Shown: positions 26,153 through 33,703 of the stretch, piece after piece
How the letters are laid out: the number at the start of each line of letters is the position of its first letter
Position numbering within the stretch: the first letter of the stretch is position 1
DNA from: Candidatus Binatia bacterium
Lineage (GTDB): Bacteria > Desulfobacterota > Binatia > UBA9968 > JAJDTQ01
Direction of reading: 5' to 3'
DNA: 35,177 nucleotides
Assembly: GCA_022824205.1 (NCBI GenBank)
Contig: JAJEAI010000133.1
Span: 1 to 35,177, forward strand
The notes under the pieces: generated by a model
What the model was told of the DNA's origin: nothing
Database searches by the model: none
The model's input: the letters and a program-made list of their open reading frames with translations, nothing else
Made by a program: the position numbers and the translations under genes

Positions 26153-26323
26153 GCTTCCATGTCCCTCCTTGTTCGCGGTTCAAGCCTGGAGCACGGCACC
26201 GCGTACGATCGAACCGTGCCCGTCCAGGCCAGCCGATCCATATCCCGACGTGGATTGAAAAGCAACCCGCACCATCCCCAAAACGTCATTGATATGAAAA
26301 TAAGATCTTGTTCAGTGATTTCT

Positions 26324-26457
26324 GGTAGTTACGGAATCCCGCTACACCCCGACGAGTCATTCCCGCGGAAACGGGAATCCAGGCGGGGTGGGGCCGGGCA
26401 ATAAGGCCGCCACACCCCCCACCCCTGGATTCCCGCTTCCGCGGGAATGACTCCTTG
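26324..26457. repeat. Dispersed inverted-repeat (MITE/REP-like) element
   Basis: Left arm 26354-26393 (starts GAGTCATTCCCGCGGAA) pairs with right arm 26417-26453 (ends TTCCGCGGGAATGACTC), nearly perfect over about 37 bases, around a short loop. The left flank, GTTACGGAATCCCGCTACAC (26328-26347), recurs reverse-complemented at 1-48. Each arm also has an inner GCGGGAA-type palindrome. There is no coding capacity. Confidence 0.8.
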
Positions 26458-26562
26458 GGGGGGGGGGGGCGGCGCCCCCCATGAGGGGTCTCTGCTCCTT
26501 GACGAGATCGAGGCTGACCCCGGACGATGCGATGAGCCGGCGCCCCCCATGAGGGGTCTCTG
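26458..26562. repeat. Poly-G run and 24-bp direct repeat
   Basis: Thirteen G residues span about 26457-26469. The unit GGCGCCCCCCATGAGGGG plus TCTCTG appears at 26471-26494 and again at 26539-26562, separated by 44 bases. Each unit carries a small CCCC-ATGA-GGGG hairpin. The repeat lies just past the MATE stop codon and may act in its transcript end. Confidence 0.75.
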
Positions 26563-26586
26563 CCTCATGAGTGTTGACACGGCCTG

Positions 26587-27966
26587 TCACCCGTCGCGCC
26601 CCGCGTGGTACGCGGCGAACGCTCCCTCCCACCGGCGGCTGAACAGGCGCCACAGGTTGGCGGTCGCGCGCTGCACCATGAACAGGCTGAACCCCGCCCA
26701 TACCCCGAAAAGGCCAAGTTCCATGTGAAACGCGATACCGGTGAGCGGCACGAACAGGAGCAGCCCGCCCGCGAGCATCGCCCACATGAGAAAGCGCGTG
26801 TCGTGGGCGCCCAGCAGGAACCCGTCCAGGGCGAACACGATGCCGTTCAGGGGCTGGAACAGCACCAGCAGCAGGAAGGCTTCGGCCCGCACCAGGTCCG
26901 TGACGGCGGCGGCGTCCGTGAAGAAGGCCAGGAGCGGCTGCTGGAGGGTGAAGTAGGCCGCGCCGAAGACGGCGCCGCCGGCGCAGCCCCAGCCCACCAG
27001 CATCCGCCCCAGGCGCAGCGCCTGCCGGGCGTTGCCGGCCCCCAGGTGCCGCGCCACCAGTGTCTGTCCGGCCACGGCGAGCCCGTCGATGGTGTCGGAG
27101 CAGAAGATGAAGAGCTGGAAGACGATCTCGTAGGCCGCGAGGTACACCGGCCCCATGCGCGCCAGGATGGCCGTGGCGAAGACCAGCGACAGCCGCAGAC
27201 CGGCCGTGCGCACCGCCAGGTCGCCGGCGATGCGCGAGAGGTTGCGGAAACGCCGCAGCCGGAGCTGCCGGCTGTGGAGTTCGTAGGGTCCCGTGTAGTC
27301 CGAGAACAGCAGGAGCCGGACGTACCCGGCGATTCCCAATCCATGGGCCGCCACCGAAGCCACGGCCGCGCCTTGCAGGCCCAGGGCGGGGAACCCGAAG
27401 CCACCGTAGATCAGCGCGTAGTCCAGTACGATGTTGGTCCCGCTCATGGCGAACGCGACGAGCATCGGCGACACGGTGTTCTGGACGCCGCGCAGGAACC
27501 CCACGGCCGCGTAGATGGAGAAGAGCATGGGGACGGTGAAGCAGCGGATACGGAAGTAGGGGACACCCAGTTCCGCGACGCCCGGTGTCGCGCCCATGAC
27601 CGCGTAGAGCTGGGGCGCGAACAGGAAGCACAGCGAGGCCACGAGGGTCCCGCCGGCCACCGCCACGACAAGGGCGTGGCGGAAGATCTCGCCGCAGGCC
27701 GGGTAGTTGCGCGAGCCGTACTGGCTCGCCACCAGGCTCGTGGTGCCGAAGATCAGGAACGCGAAGATCCAGCTCACCGCGCCGATGAGGCTCGTGGCGA
27801 TGGCCTTGGCCGCGAGCGGTTCCACGCCCAGGTGGCCGATCATGGCCGTGTCGACGATGTTGAGAACGGGCTCGCTGGCAATGGCCAGGGACGCGGGGAC
27901 GGCGAGGCGCAGGAGGGCTCGGCCGTCGGAGGCCGGGGGCGCGGGCGTGGCGGTGTCGGCCCCCAT
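26587..27966 (-). CDS. MATE family efflux transporter
   Basis: This 459-residue inner-membrane protein has about twelve hydrophobic segments in two halves, as in the MATE family (DinF/NorM). These transporters use a proton or sodium gradient to export drugs and cationic compounds. Visible family features are LRLAVPASLAIASEPVLNIV near residues 18-37 followed by DTAMIGHLG, VGFLRGVQNTVSPML near 154-168, and the equivalent second-half region VFQLFIFCSDTIDGLAVAGQ near 280-299. The pattern is closest to the DinF branch. The start is the ATG at 27966. It stands alone between repeats and the zincin lipoprotein gene; its substrate is unknown. Confidence 0.88.
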   Translation of the reverse strand: MGADTATPAPPASDGRALLRLAVPASLAIASEPVLNIVDTAMIGHLGVEPLAAKAIATSLIGAVSWIFAFLIFGTTSLVASQYGSRNYPACGEIFRHALVVAVAGGTLVASLCFLFAPQLYAVMGATPGVAELGVPYFRIRCFTVPMLFSIYAAVGFLRGVQNTVSPMLVAFAMSGTNIVLDYALIYGGFGFPALGLQGAAVASVAAHGLGIAGYVRLLLFSDYTGPYELHSRQLRLRRFRNLSRIAGDLAVRTAGLRLSLVFATAILARMGPVYLAAYEIVFQLFIFCSDTIDGLAVAGQTLVARHLGAGNARQALRLGRMLVGWGCAGGAVFGAAYFTLQQPLLAFFTDAAAVTDLVRAEAFLLLVLFQPLNGIVFALDGFLLGAHDTRFLMWAMLAGGLLLFVPLTGIAFHMELGLFGVWAGFSLFMVQRATANLWRLFSRRWEGAFAAYHAGRDG

Positions 27967-27969
27967 GGC

Positions 27970-28152
27970 CTATGCATTCACTTGAGGCGACAGTCGTGCG
28001 TGCGCATCCACCCAATGTGTCCGGCATTCGGATTCAGTCAACTCCGTGCACGCCGCTGAGAAGGAAGATCCGGATGCCGTGATCGTCGCCCACCGCAGCC
28101 TGCAGGACGTCTTGACTGGCGCCGCATCGGACTGGAATTGCGGATCGTTCAT
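27970..28152 (-). CDS. Possible small ORF coupled to the zincin gene
   Basis: This 60-residue reading frame starts MNDPQFQSDAAPVKTSC and has no recognised family. In its favour, the ATG overlaps the upstream gene's stop (ATGA) and CGGAGGGA lies about six bases before it. Against it, composition is ordinary for a GC-rich shadow frame, no hydrophobic or motif pattern shows, and a second minus-strand frame is also open here. Confidence 0.3.
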   Translation of the reverse strand: MNDPQFQSDAAPVKTSCRLRWATITASGSSFSAACTELTESECRTHWVDAHARLSPQVNA

Positions 28153-30227
28153 CGCTTCCCTCCGAACCCGGCGGCCAGGTCGTCCCGTTCCAGGATGCCG
28201 CCCATCCCTTCGTGCCGGGACCCGAAGAAGGCGCCCGTGAGATCACCGGCATCGCCGCCGGTCCGCACGAAGGCGTTGCCCGAGACGCGCACCGAATACC
28301 GCAGATCGCCGTCGCCCCACGTCACGCCGGCGCCGGCTGCCCCCGGCGCTTCCTTCGCTCCCCAATGCTCCAGGCCGGTGAAGTCGAGCCTCCCGTCGAG
28401 GGTCGCCAGCTCCACCGCGAGACGCGCGTTCCCGGCCACCGTGCGGTCGTCGGGCCGCGACATCCCGAGGAGCGCGCCGGTCCAGGTCGCGGTCCCCGAC
28501 AACGCCCGGTTGTCCCCGAGGTCCGTCCCCGGCGTCGGGCCCGAGGCCCACGGCCGGGCCAGGCCGTTCCTGAGACCGACGCCGAAAGTGACGTCCGCGC
28601 CTGCGGCGTCGAGATCGCCCCGAAGATGGAACGTCGTGTCCTCCCAAGGCCCAAGCCCCTCCGCCGTCATGTCTTCCGGCAGCGTGCCGGGCGCGAACCT
28701 GCTGTAGGCGGCGAGCAGCGCATCCCGGTCCACGAGAGCGAGGATCTCCGGGGGCGGGTTCGTGGTAAGGAAGGCGTTCAACGTCGATCCGGGAAAGCGG
28801 GCCGGATCGCTGTGGACGTGAAAGCCCAGGGCGTGGAGCAGTTCGTGGACGATGACCTCGACGGTACTCGCTTCCGGCAAGGTATCGACCACGGCGGTGT
28901 TGACCAGCATGTGGGTAGAGTATCCGAATTGGACTTCCTCCCGCTGCCTTGCATGATTCGGCAGGAAGCCCATCCGCGGGAACGCCACCGCTAGAGGATA
29001 GGCGTCGAAGCGGTACGGCCAGTCCTCCGGCGGGGAGAACTGGATGGCAATGTATCCCTCCGAGACCTCGAGGGCATCCGACGGCGCGGGCGCGCGTTTG
29101 CGGTCGAACGCAAGCCGTTTCCCGTAGGGCAGGGCGGCGTTGATGATCCGGACCGCGCGCCGCGCAAGGTCGGCGGATTTCTGGTCCGTCCCCTCGACGA
29201 GGCGGACGACGGGCTGGTCGTCGCGAAGCGTCCCGAGCCCTGCCACGTCGCCGCTCGCGCTGGTCGTCACCTGGCGCAGGTACGCCAGGACCTCGTCGGC
29301 GGACTCGCCGTCCCGCACCGCGCCCGTCGACAGGCTCACGCCGTTGCGTGTCCCCGCCCCCTGGAATCCGCCGGCCGGTGGCGGAGGCTGGGCACCCATG
29401 TTCGTGCGGTCGCCGGATTCGAAGACGGGGGCCAACGACAGCTCGGGGGACTCCGCGACCGCCCTCGCCGCCAGCACCCGGTCCGCGTACCTCATGGCCT
29501 CCAGCGCCGCGCCATGCGCACTTTGCCACCCGTCGTAGGCGTCGGCCCTGTGCCGTTCGGCTTCCATCAGGGTCGTTGCGGTCCGGGCCTTCTCTGCCGC
29601 CGCTTTCGCCGCCCTATAGGCCGCTTCCGCCTTCTCCACGGCGCGGCGCGCCTGCTCGATACCGGTCGGGTCGGCGTACTTGTTTCCCTCGACCTCGGCC
29701 CGGGCAAGGACCGTCTTCGCGAACTCCATGGAGTTCATTGCGTGGGTCGCAGCCTCCGCCGCCTCCATCCTGGCCCGGCGCAACGCTTCCATGTCGGTCC
29801 GCCGCCGGTGCGCGTCATCGACCCTGCCGACGTACCTCGTGACCTCCTCCAGCGCGGCCTGAGCGCTGCCTACCGCGGCCACGGCGTCGTCCGCGTGCCG
29901 TTGGGCTTCCGCCGGGGTCGTTGCCGCCCGGGCCTTCGCGGCCGCCTGCCGCGCGGCGTCCCAGGCCGTCCTCGCAGCCGCCGCGGCGCTCTCCGCCAGC
30001 GCGAAGCTGGCCGGGTCGGCGTCCCTGTTCGGCTCGGCCCGGGCAAGCGCCTGCGCCGCCGCGTCCCGGGCCCGCCCGGCCGCGTCCTCGGCCTCCGCCG
30101 CCTCCACCCTGGCCCGGCGCAACGCTTCCATGTCGCTTACGGCCGGCGCGCGGGGCACCTCGCCGCCATCGCCGCCGCAACCGGACATCAGAAGCATCCG
30201 GCCCAGACTCGAGATGAAGCGCTTCAT
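28149..30227 (-). CDS. Lipoprotein: tandem helical repeats + zincin metalloprotease + TbpB-like C-terminus
   Basis: This 692-residue protein starts MKRFISSLGRMLLMSGC, a lipoprotein signal with lipid site Cys17 (near-consensus lipobox). Residues 32-144 and 145-about 250 are two tandem, Ala/Glu/Arg-rich helical repeats, each opening DMEALRRAR and 113 residues apart. The middle holds a zincin site, EVIVHELLHALGFHVH near 457-470 (HExxHxxGxxH, metzincin-type). The C-terminal 160 residues resemble the TbpB-type barrel domain, with SGTATWTGALLGMSR and the closing GAFFGSRHEGMGGILERDD. It is probably anchored in the outer membrane, with the protease facing out or into the periplasm. The start is the ATG at 30227, with CCGGAGGAG upstream. 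I do not know a described protein with this order of parts. Substrate and role are unknown. Confidence 0.75.
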   Translation of the reverse strand: MKRFISSLGRMLLMSGCGGDGGEVPRAPAVSDMEALRRARVEAAEAEDAAGRARDAAAQALARAEPNRDADPASFALAESAAAAARTAWDAARQAAAKARAATTPAEAQRHADDAVAAVGSAQAALEEVTRYVGRVDDAHRRRTDMEALRRARMEAAEAATHAMNSMEFAKTVLARAEVEGNKYADPTGIEQARRAVEKAEAAYRAAKAAAEKARTATTLMEAERHRADAYDGWQSAHGAALEAMRYADRVLAARAVAESPELSLAPVFESGDRTNMGAQPPPPAGGFQGAGTRNGVSLSTGAVRDGESADEVLAYLRQVTTSASGDVAGLGTLRDDQPVVRLVEGTDQKSADLARRAVRIINAALPYGKRLAFDRKRAPAPSDALEVSEGYIAIQFSPPEDWPYRFDAYPLAVAFPRMGFLPNHARQREEVQFGYSTHMLVNTAVVDTLPEASTVEVIVHELLHALGFHVHSDPARFPGSTLNAFLTTNPPPEILALVDRDALLAAYSRFAPGTLPEDMTAEGLGPWEDTTFHLRGDLDAAGADVTFGVGLRNGLARPWASGPTPGTDLGDNRALSGTATWTGALLGMSRPDDRTVAGNARLAVELATLDGRLDFTGLEHWGAKEAPGAAGAGVTWGDGDLRYSVRVSGNAFVRTGGDAGDLTGAFFGSRHEGMGGILERDDLAAGFGGKR
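29752..30135 (-). repeat. 339-bp tandem repeat inside the lipoprotein gene
   Basis: The blocks beginning GCCTCCGCCGCCTCC at 29752 and at 30091 are nearly identical for about 45 bases and exactly 339 bases (113 codons) apart. They encode the start of each helical repeat (DMEALRRAR plus VEAAEAE or MEAAEAA). The rest of each unit has diverged, so the duplication is not recent, but its start is conserved. Confidence 0.75.
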
Positions 30228-30301
30228 CGCTCTCCTCCGGCGGTGCCCCTGTCGTTTCGCCCATTCATGCCTGGCGGGTTCCTTCAGCTCCGGACGCGAC
30301 A

Positions 30302-30511
30302 CTAGTTTCCTGTTTCGTATAAGATGTCATGAATCTGCTTGTCCTTTTCGCCGTCGGCTGCGTTACGTCACCCCGGGCTTGACCCGGGGTCCTCCTCGCG
30401 TGGTAGGGGCCACTGGGGCGACCGCGGGTCGCCCCTACCGGTCATCGCTCCTTGCCGACGATAAAAAGTCCTGCGCATCTTCACGACGTTTTATACGGGA
30501 CAGGACACTAG
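30302..30511. mobile_element. MITE-like element with CTAG ends
   Basis: CTAG at 30302-30305 and 30508-30511 flank terminal inverted repeats. The left end reads TTTCCTGTTTCGTATAA; the right end, reverse-complemented, reads TGTCCTGTCCCGTATAA. The similarity runs on about 20 bases more, giving arms of about 38 bases with roughly seven mismatches. Inside are smaller palindromes, CCCCGGGCTTGACCCGGGG (30371-30389) and a GTAGGGGC...GCCCCTAC pair (30401-30439). There is no ORF. CTAG may be a target duplication or part of the ends. The right end supplies the TAG stop codon of the FxsA gene. Confidence 0.6.
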
Positions 30512-30912
30512 AATGAGCGCGGTCCGCCTTGTGTGTAGATGCGCACGCGTGCGGTGGCGCGGTCGAAACGCCGCCGCAGCCAGCGCTTGAACGCGTTCCG
30601 CGTGACGGGGACGAGCATGAGGAAACCGAACGCGTCCGTGAGGATGCCCGGCGTGATCAGTAGCAGCCCCGCCACCAGGATGATCACCCCGTCCATCATC
30701 TCCTCGGCCGGGACGATACCCTGGCTCAGGTTTCGTTGAATCTGCCCCAGGGTTCGCAGGCCCTCCAACTTGGCGAGCAGCGCCCCCAGGACTCCGGTGC
30801 CGAGCACCAGCAGGATTGTGTTGAGCCCGCCGATCATGGAGCCCACTTCGATGAGCAGGTAAAGCTCCACCAGCGGGACCACGGTGAACAGAAGCAGGAG
30901 TCGCGGAAACAT
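30508..30912 (-). CDS. fxsA: FxsA family inner-membrane protein
   Basis: This 134-residue membrane protein matches FxsA, known for relieving exclusion of phage T7 by F plasmid when overproduced in E. coli. It begins MFPRLLLLFTVVPLVELYLL, followed by the conserved ILLVLGTGVLGALLAKLEGL, then IVPAEEMMDGVIILVAGLLL and PGILTDAFGFLML, then a basic cytoplasmic tail (FKRWLRRRFDRATARVRIY). The stop codon TAG lies in the end of the MITE-like element, so the native C-terminus may have been a little different. The gene follows the BtuF-like gene by 15 bases and is probably co-transcribed with it. Confidence 0.85.
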   Translation of the reverse strand: MFPRLLLLFTVVPLVELYLLIEVGSMIGGLNTILLVLGTGVLGALLAKLEGLRTLGQIQRNLSQGIVPAEEMMDGVIILVAGLLLITPGILTDAFGFLMLVPVTRNAFKRWLRRRFDRATARVRIYTQGGPRSF

Positions 30913-30927
30913 GGCGTCGGGTTGGGT

Positions 30928-31803
30928 CTAAGCGGCTGTCCCTTGAATGAGCCCGGCGAGGGTCTCCAGGCCGTCCACCAGCCGGGGGCCGGGCCGGTTG
31001 AAGTACTTCGCGCCGTCCACCGCGAAGACGCGCCCGCGGGCTACAGCAGGAATTTCCTGCCACGCCGGCAGGTCCTTGAGCGGTTCCCATTCCTTCAGGG
31101 TCCGTTCCCGGTCGAAACCGCAAGGCATGAGCACCAGCACCTCGGGGGCGGCCGCCACCAAGTCTTCCAGCGACACCCTTGCAGAAGGCTTGTGCTTCAC
31201 CGCCAGCACGTCCTCGCCGCCGGCCAGCTCCACCATTTCCGGCACCCAGTGGCCGGCGCTGTACAGGGGATCGAGCCATTCCAGGCACGCCACCCGCGGC
31301 CTGGGCTCGCGCTCTCGGGCAGCCTCCGCCACCCGTTCCACGCGTTCTTCCAGGGACCGCGCCAGGGTTTCGGCGCGCGCCGCCGTTCCCGTGGCGTTGC
31401 CCACCCGCCGTATGTCCCGCAGCACGTCGCCCAGGGAGTTGGGGGACAGCGACAGCACCCGCGCCGGCGGTTGAAGCGCGCCGGCTGCGGCCAGGACGTC
31501 GTCGTATCCCACCGCGCACACGTCGCACAGTCCCTGGGTGAGAATGACGTCGGGGTTGATGCGCTGCAACAATTCCAGGTCCAGGCTGTAGAGCCCCTCG
31601 CCGCTCTCCAGGTGCCTCTGCACCGCCTCGTCGATCTCCCGGCTGGTGGCGTTGTCGGAGTCGATACGGCCGCGTACCACCACGGGCCTCCGGCGCGCCT
31701 CGGGCGGAAAGTCGCATTCGTGGCTCACGGCCACCACCGCGTCCCCCAGCCCCAGGGCGAAGGCAACCTCGGTGGCGCTCGGCAAGAGCGTGCAGACCCG
31801 CAT
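30928..31803 (-). CDS. BtuF-like cobalamin/metal-chelate-binding protein, no signal peptide
   Basis: This 291-residue protein has the two-lobe fold of class III periplasmic binding proteins (BtuF/FepB): it opens [20 protein letters not shown], followed by [13 protein letters not shown], then [20 protein letters not shown], a central helix with [20 protein letters not shown], and [15 protein letters not shown]. No signal peptide precedes it at the chosen ATG (31803), and the upstream in-frame stretch is not hydrophobic. Cytosolic relatives of this kind are annotated as cobalamin-binding proteins. No BtuC or BtuD lies beside it. The pair C-D-V-C near residue 104 could bind a metal, but this is speculative. 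It is divergent from nuoB. Confidence 0.78.
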   Translation of the reverse strand: MRVCTLLPSATEVAFALGLGDAVVAVSHECDFPPEARRRPVVVRGRIDSDNATSREIDEAVQRHLESGEGLYSLDLELLQRINPDVILTQGLCDVCAVGYDDVLAAAGALQPPARVLSLSPNSLGDVLRDIRRVGNATGTAARAETLARSLEERVERVAEAAREREPRPRVACLEWLDPLYSAGHWVPEMVELAGGEDVLAVKHKPSARVSLEDLVAAAPEVLVLMPCGFDRERTLKEWEPLKDLPAWQEIPAVARGRVFAVDGAKYFNRPGPRLVDGLETLAGLIQGTAA

Positions 31804-31876
31804 GTATCTACTCTTAGGGGAGCGGGCAGGATATTGCAATTGCGACGGAACCGTGCTGGAGTGCCGCGACACGGAC

Positions 31877-31905
31877 TTGAAAGGCGCCCGCGGGTGTTCT
31901 ATCTT
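31877..31905 (+). promoter_or_regulatory. Candidate sigma-70 promoter for nuoB
   Basis: TTGAAA at 31877-31882 and TATCTT at 31900-31905 are separated by exactly 17 bases, a reasonable vegetative promoter. The predicted start near 31912 leaves a leader of about 43 bases, with AGGAGG at 31944-31949 before the nuoB ATG. Confidence 0.45.
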
Positions 31906-31954
31906 GACGTTTCGGGACCGCGATTCGACGGCCCTTTCCAGTCAGGAGGTCTTG

Positions 31955-32455
31955 ATGCCGATTACCAACAGTCTTCCCGAGACGGTCTTTACCACCCGTG
32001 TGGACGATCTGTTGAACTGGGGCAGGGCGTCGTCCCAGTGGTACATGTTGTTCGGGCTGGCCTGTTGCGCCATCGAGCTCATGCAGACCGGCGGGCCGCG
32101 TGCGGACCTGGACCGGTTCGGATGCGTGCCTCGGGCCACGCCGCGCCAGTCGGACCTGATGATCGTGGCCGGCACCTTGACCTACAAGATGGCCAAGCGC
32201 ACACGGCTGCTGTACGACCAGATGCCCGACCCCAAGTACGTCATTTCCATGGGAAGCTGCTCCAACTGCGGCGGGCTGTTCCAGATGGCCTACTCGGTGT
32301 GCAAGGGCGTCGACAAGATCGTGCCCGTGGACGTGTACGTCCCGGGCTGCCCGCCGCGCCCCGAGGCCCTGACCGAGGGCCTCCTGCGGATTCAGGACAA
32401 GGTCATGCGCGAGCGCTGGCTGGTCAAGGGGTCCGCGGCGGTCGAGGCCCGCTAG
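31955..32455 (+). CDS. nuoB: NADH-quinone oxidoreductase subunit NuoB
   Basis: This 166-residue protein is the N2-cluster subunit of complex I, which passes electrons to quinone. Cluster ligands are visible: Cys37-Cys38 in [10 protein letters not shown], Cys102 in [10 protein letters not shown], and Cys132 in [12 protein letters not shown]. The segments [20 protein letters not shown] and [13 protein letters not shown] are hallmarks. AGGAGG stands just before the ATG at 31955. No nuoA, nuoC or nuoD lies next to it, so it is a detached copy. It could serve a complex I encoded elsewhere or be a spare paralogue. Extra cysteines at 57, 105 and 116 are not ligands in the usual enzyme. Confidence 0.9.
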   Translation: MPITNSLPETVFTTRVDDLLNWGRASSQWYMLFGLACCAIELMQTGGPRADLDRFGCVPRATPRQSDLMIVAGTLTYKMAKRTRLLYDQMPDPKYVISMGSCSNCGGLFQMAYSVCKGVDKIVPVDVYVPGCPPRPEALTEGLLRIQDKVMRERWLVKGSAAVEAR

Positions 32456-32576
32456 GCACGAAGGGCCGCGGCTGCATCCTCGCCGCGGTGCATCATTTCA
32501 AATCGATCGGATACAAGCGGTGAAGCCGGGTCCCCGGACCCTGGGGCCGGTTGGGGGATCCGAAGGGAGGAATCGC

Positions 32577-32885
32577 ATGGCTGAGTATGTCAAGGTCGCG
32601 ACCACCGAGGAGGTGGAGCCCGGCAAGCCCAAGTTGGTGGAGGTCAACGGCCGCCGGGTCGCGCTGTTCAACCTGGAAGGGTCCTTCTACGCCATCGACG
32701 ACATTTGCACCCACCGCGGTGCGCCGTTGTCCGAGGGGGAGGTCATGGGCAAGGAGATCCAGTGCCCGTGGCATGGAGCCATGTTCGACATCACCACGGG
32801 CGAGGCTTCGGGCCCGCCCGCCGACGAGGGAGTCGACAAGTACAACGTGCGTGTTTCCGGGTCCGATATCGAGGTGGAGATCTGA
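32577..32885 (+). CDS. Rieske-type [2Fe-2S] ferredoxin
   Basis: This 102-residue protein has a single Rieske domain: cluster ligands Cys44-x-His46 in ICTHRGAP and Cys63-x2-His66 in QCPWHGAMFD, with the closing PADEGVDKYNVRVSGSDIE typical of NirD/bphF-like non-haem ferredoxins. It would carry electrons to an oxygenase or reductase, or sense redox state. No oxygenase subunit is next to it. The start is the ATG at 32577, after AAGGGAGG. It precedes the CGFS glutaredoxin gene by 64 bases in the same direction and may share an operon with nuoB. Confidence 0.88.
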   Translation: MAEYVKVATTEEVEPGKPKLVEVNGRRVALFNLEGSFYAIDDICTHRGAPLSEGEVMGKEIQCPWHGAMFDITTGEASGPPADEGVDKYNVRVSGSDIEVEI

Positions 32886-32949
32886 CGCGCCGGCCCCGCG
32901 CCGGCGGCCCGTTCCGGTGAGCAAGTCCCCGAAAGGGAGGTACATGACC

Positions 32950-33273
32950 ATGGCGGATGACGTTCATAGCAGGATCGAAGAGCAGGTGAAGAACAACCGG
33001 GTGATGGTGTTCATGAAGGGCACCCCGAACTTTCCCCAGTGCGGCTTCTCCGCCCACACGGTGGAGATCCTGCGCGCCCACAACGCGGAGTTCGAGAGCT
33101 TCGACGTGCTTTCCGACCCTGCGGTCCGGGAGGGCGTGAAGCAATATTCGAAGTGGCCCACCATCCCGCAGGTCTACATCGACGGCCAGTTCGTGGGCGG
33201 CTGCGACATCGTCCACGAGCTGCACGAGCGCGGCGAGCTGGACGCGCTGCTCAACCCCGCCGCCAAAGAGTAG
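32950..33273 (+). CDS. grxD: Monothiol glutaredoxin (Grx4/GrxD family)
   Basis: This 107-residue protein carries the monothiol CGFS site (PQCGFS, Cys31), with VMVFMKGTPNFP before it and WPTIPQVYIDGQFVGGCDIV after it. CGFS glutaredoxins bind a bridging [2Fe-2S] cluster with glutathione and deliver it to other proteins. The ATG at 32950 has the better spacing (nine bases) to GGGAGG; another in-frame ATG at 32944 is only three bases from it. The neighbours (Rieske protein, NuoB) are iron-sulphur proteins, so cluster supply for them is a reasonable inference. Confidence 0.88.
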   Translation: MADDVHSRIEEQVKNNRVMVFMKGTPNFPQCGFSAHTVEILRAHNAEFESFDVLSDPAVREGVKQYSKWPTIPQVYIDGQFVGGCDIVHELHERGELDALLNPAAKE

Positions 33274-33301
33274 CCGCAAGCGGGAGAGAGCCACGGCTTC
33301 A

Positions 33302-33703
33302 TTGTTCGACGAGATCGGCGCGGAGCGCCTGCGGGAGGTCATCGACGTCTTCGTGGACCGGATCTTCGATGACCTCATGATCGGCTTCTTCTTTCGCAAC
33401 GCCGACCGCGACCGGGTCAAGAAGCTGGAATACCAGTTTACGGCGCGGGTCCTCGGCGCCGATGTCGAGTACGAAGGGCGCCCGCTCGAACAGGCCCACG
33501 CGCCGCATCCCATCATGGGGGGGCAGTTCGCGCGCCGGCTGCAGATCCTGCGCGAGACCCTCGACGAGTTTCACGTGCCTCCGGCCGTGCAAGCGGCATG
33601 GCTGGACCACACCGAGAGCCTCCGTTCCCTCATCACCCGCGACCGCGGCTCCGATTGCGATCCCGTCGAGGCTCGGCGCAAGGCGCTGGCCCAGTTCCCA
33701 TGA
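33302..33703 (+). CDS. Truncated haemoglobin-like protein
   Basis: This 133-residue protein resembles group-1-like truncated globins: early LREVIDVFVDRIFDDL, then IGFFFRNADRDRVKKLEYQF and ARVLGADVEYEGRPLEQAHA, where His66 is the likely haem-binding F8 histidine. The end has DEFHVPPAVQAAWLDHTESL. Such globins bind oxygen or nitric oxide. The start is a TTG at 33302, with GGGAGAG about 13 bases upstream; no better start was found. The last four bases overlap the next gene (ATGA), so it is coupled with the iron exporter. Confidence 0.78.
   Translation: MFDEIGAERLREVIDVFVDRIFDDLMIGFFFRNADRDRVKKLEYQFTARVLGADVEYEGRPLEQAHAPHPIMGGQFARRLQILRETLDEFHVPPAVQAAWLDHTESLRSLITRDRGSDCDPVEARRKALAQFP

Larger units (their letters stand above)
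26153..26586. other. Non-coding stretch with repeats
   Basis: No convincing gene lies in these 434 bases. 26153-26323 holds AT-richer sequence upstream of SDR 2, where its promoter should lie. 26324-26457 is a dispersed inverted-repeat element, and 26458-26562 holds a 13-base G run and two copies of a 24-base direct repeat. Confidence 0.7.

Noticed and set aside
26241-26262. CCCGACGTGGATTGAAAAG, like the end of a type I CRISPR repeat
   Set aside because: It occurs once, with no spaced copies and no cas genes in the window.
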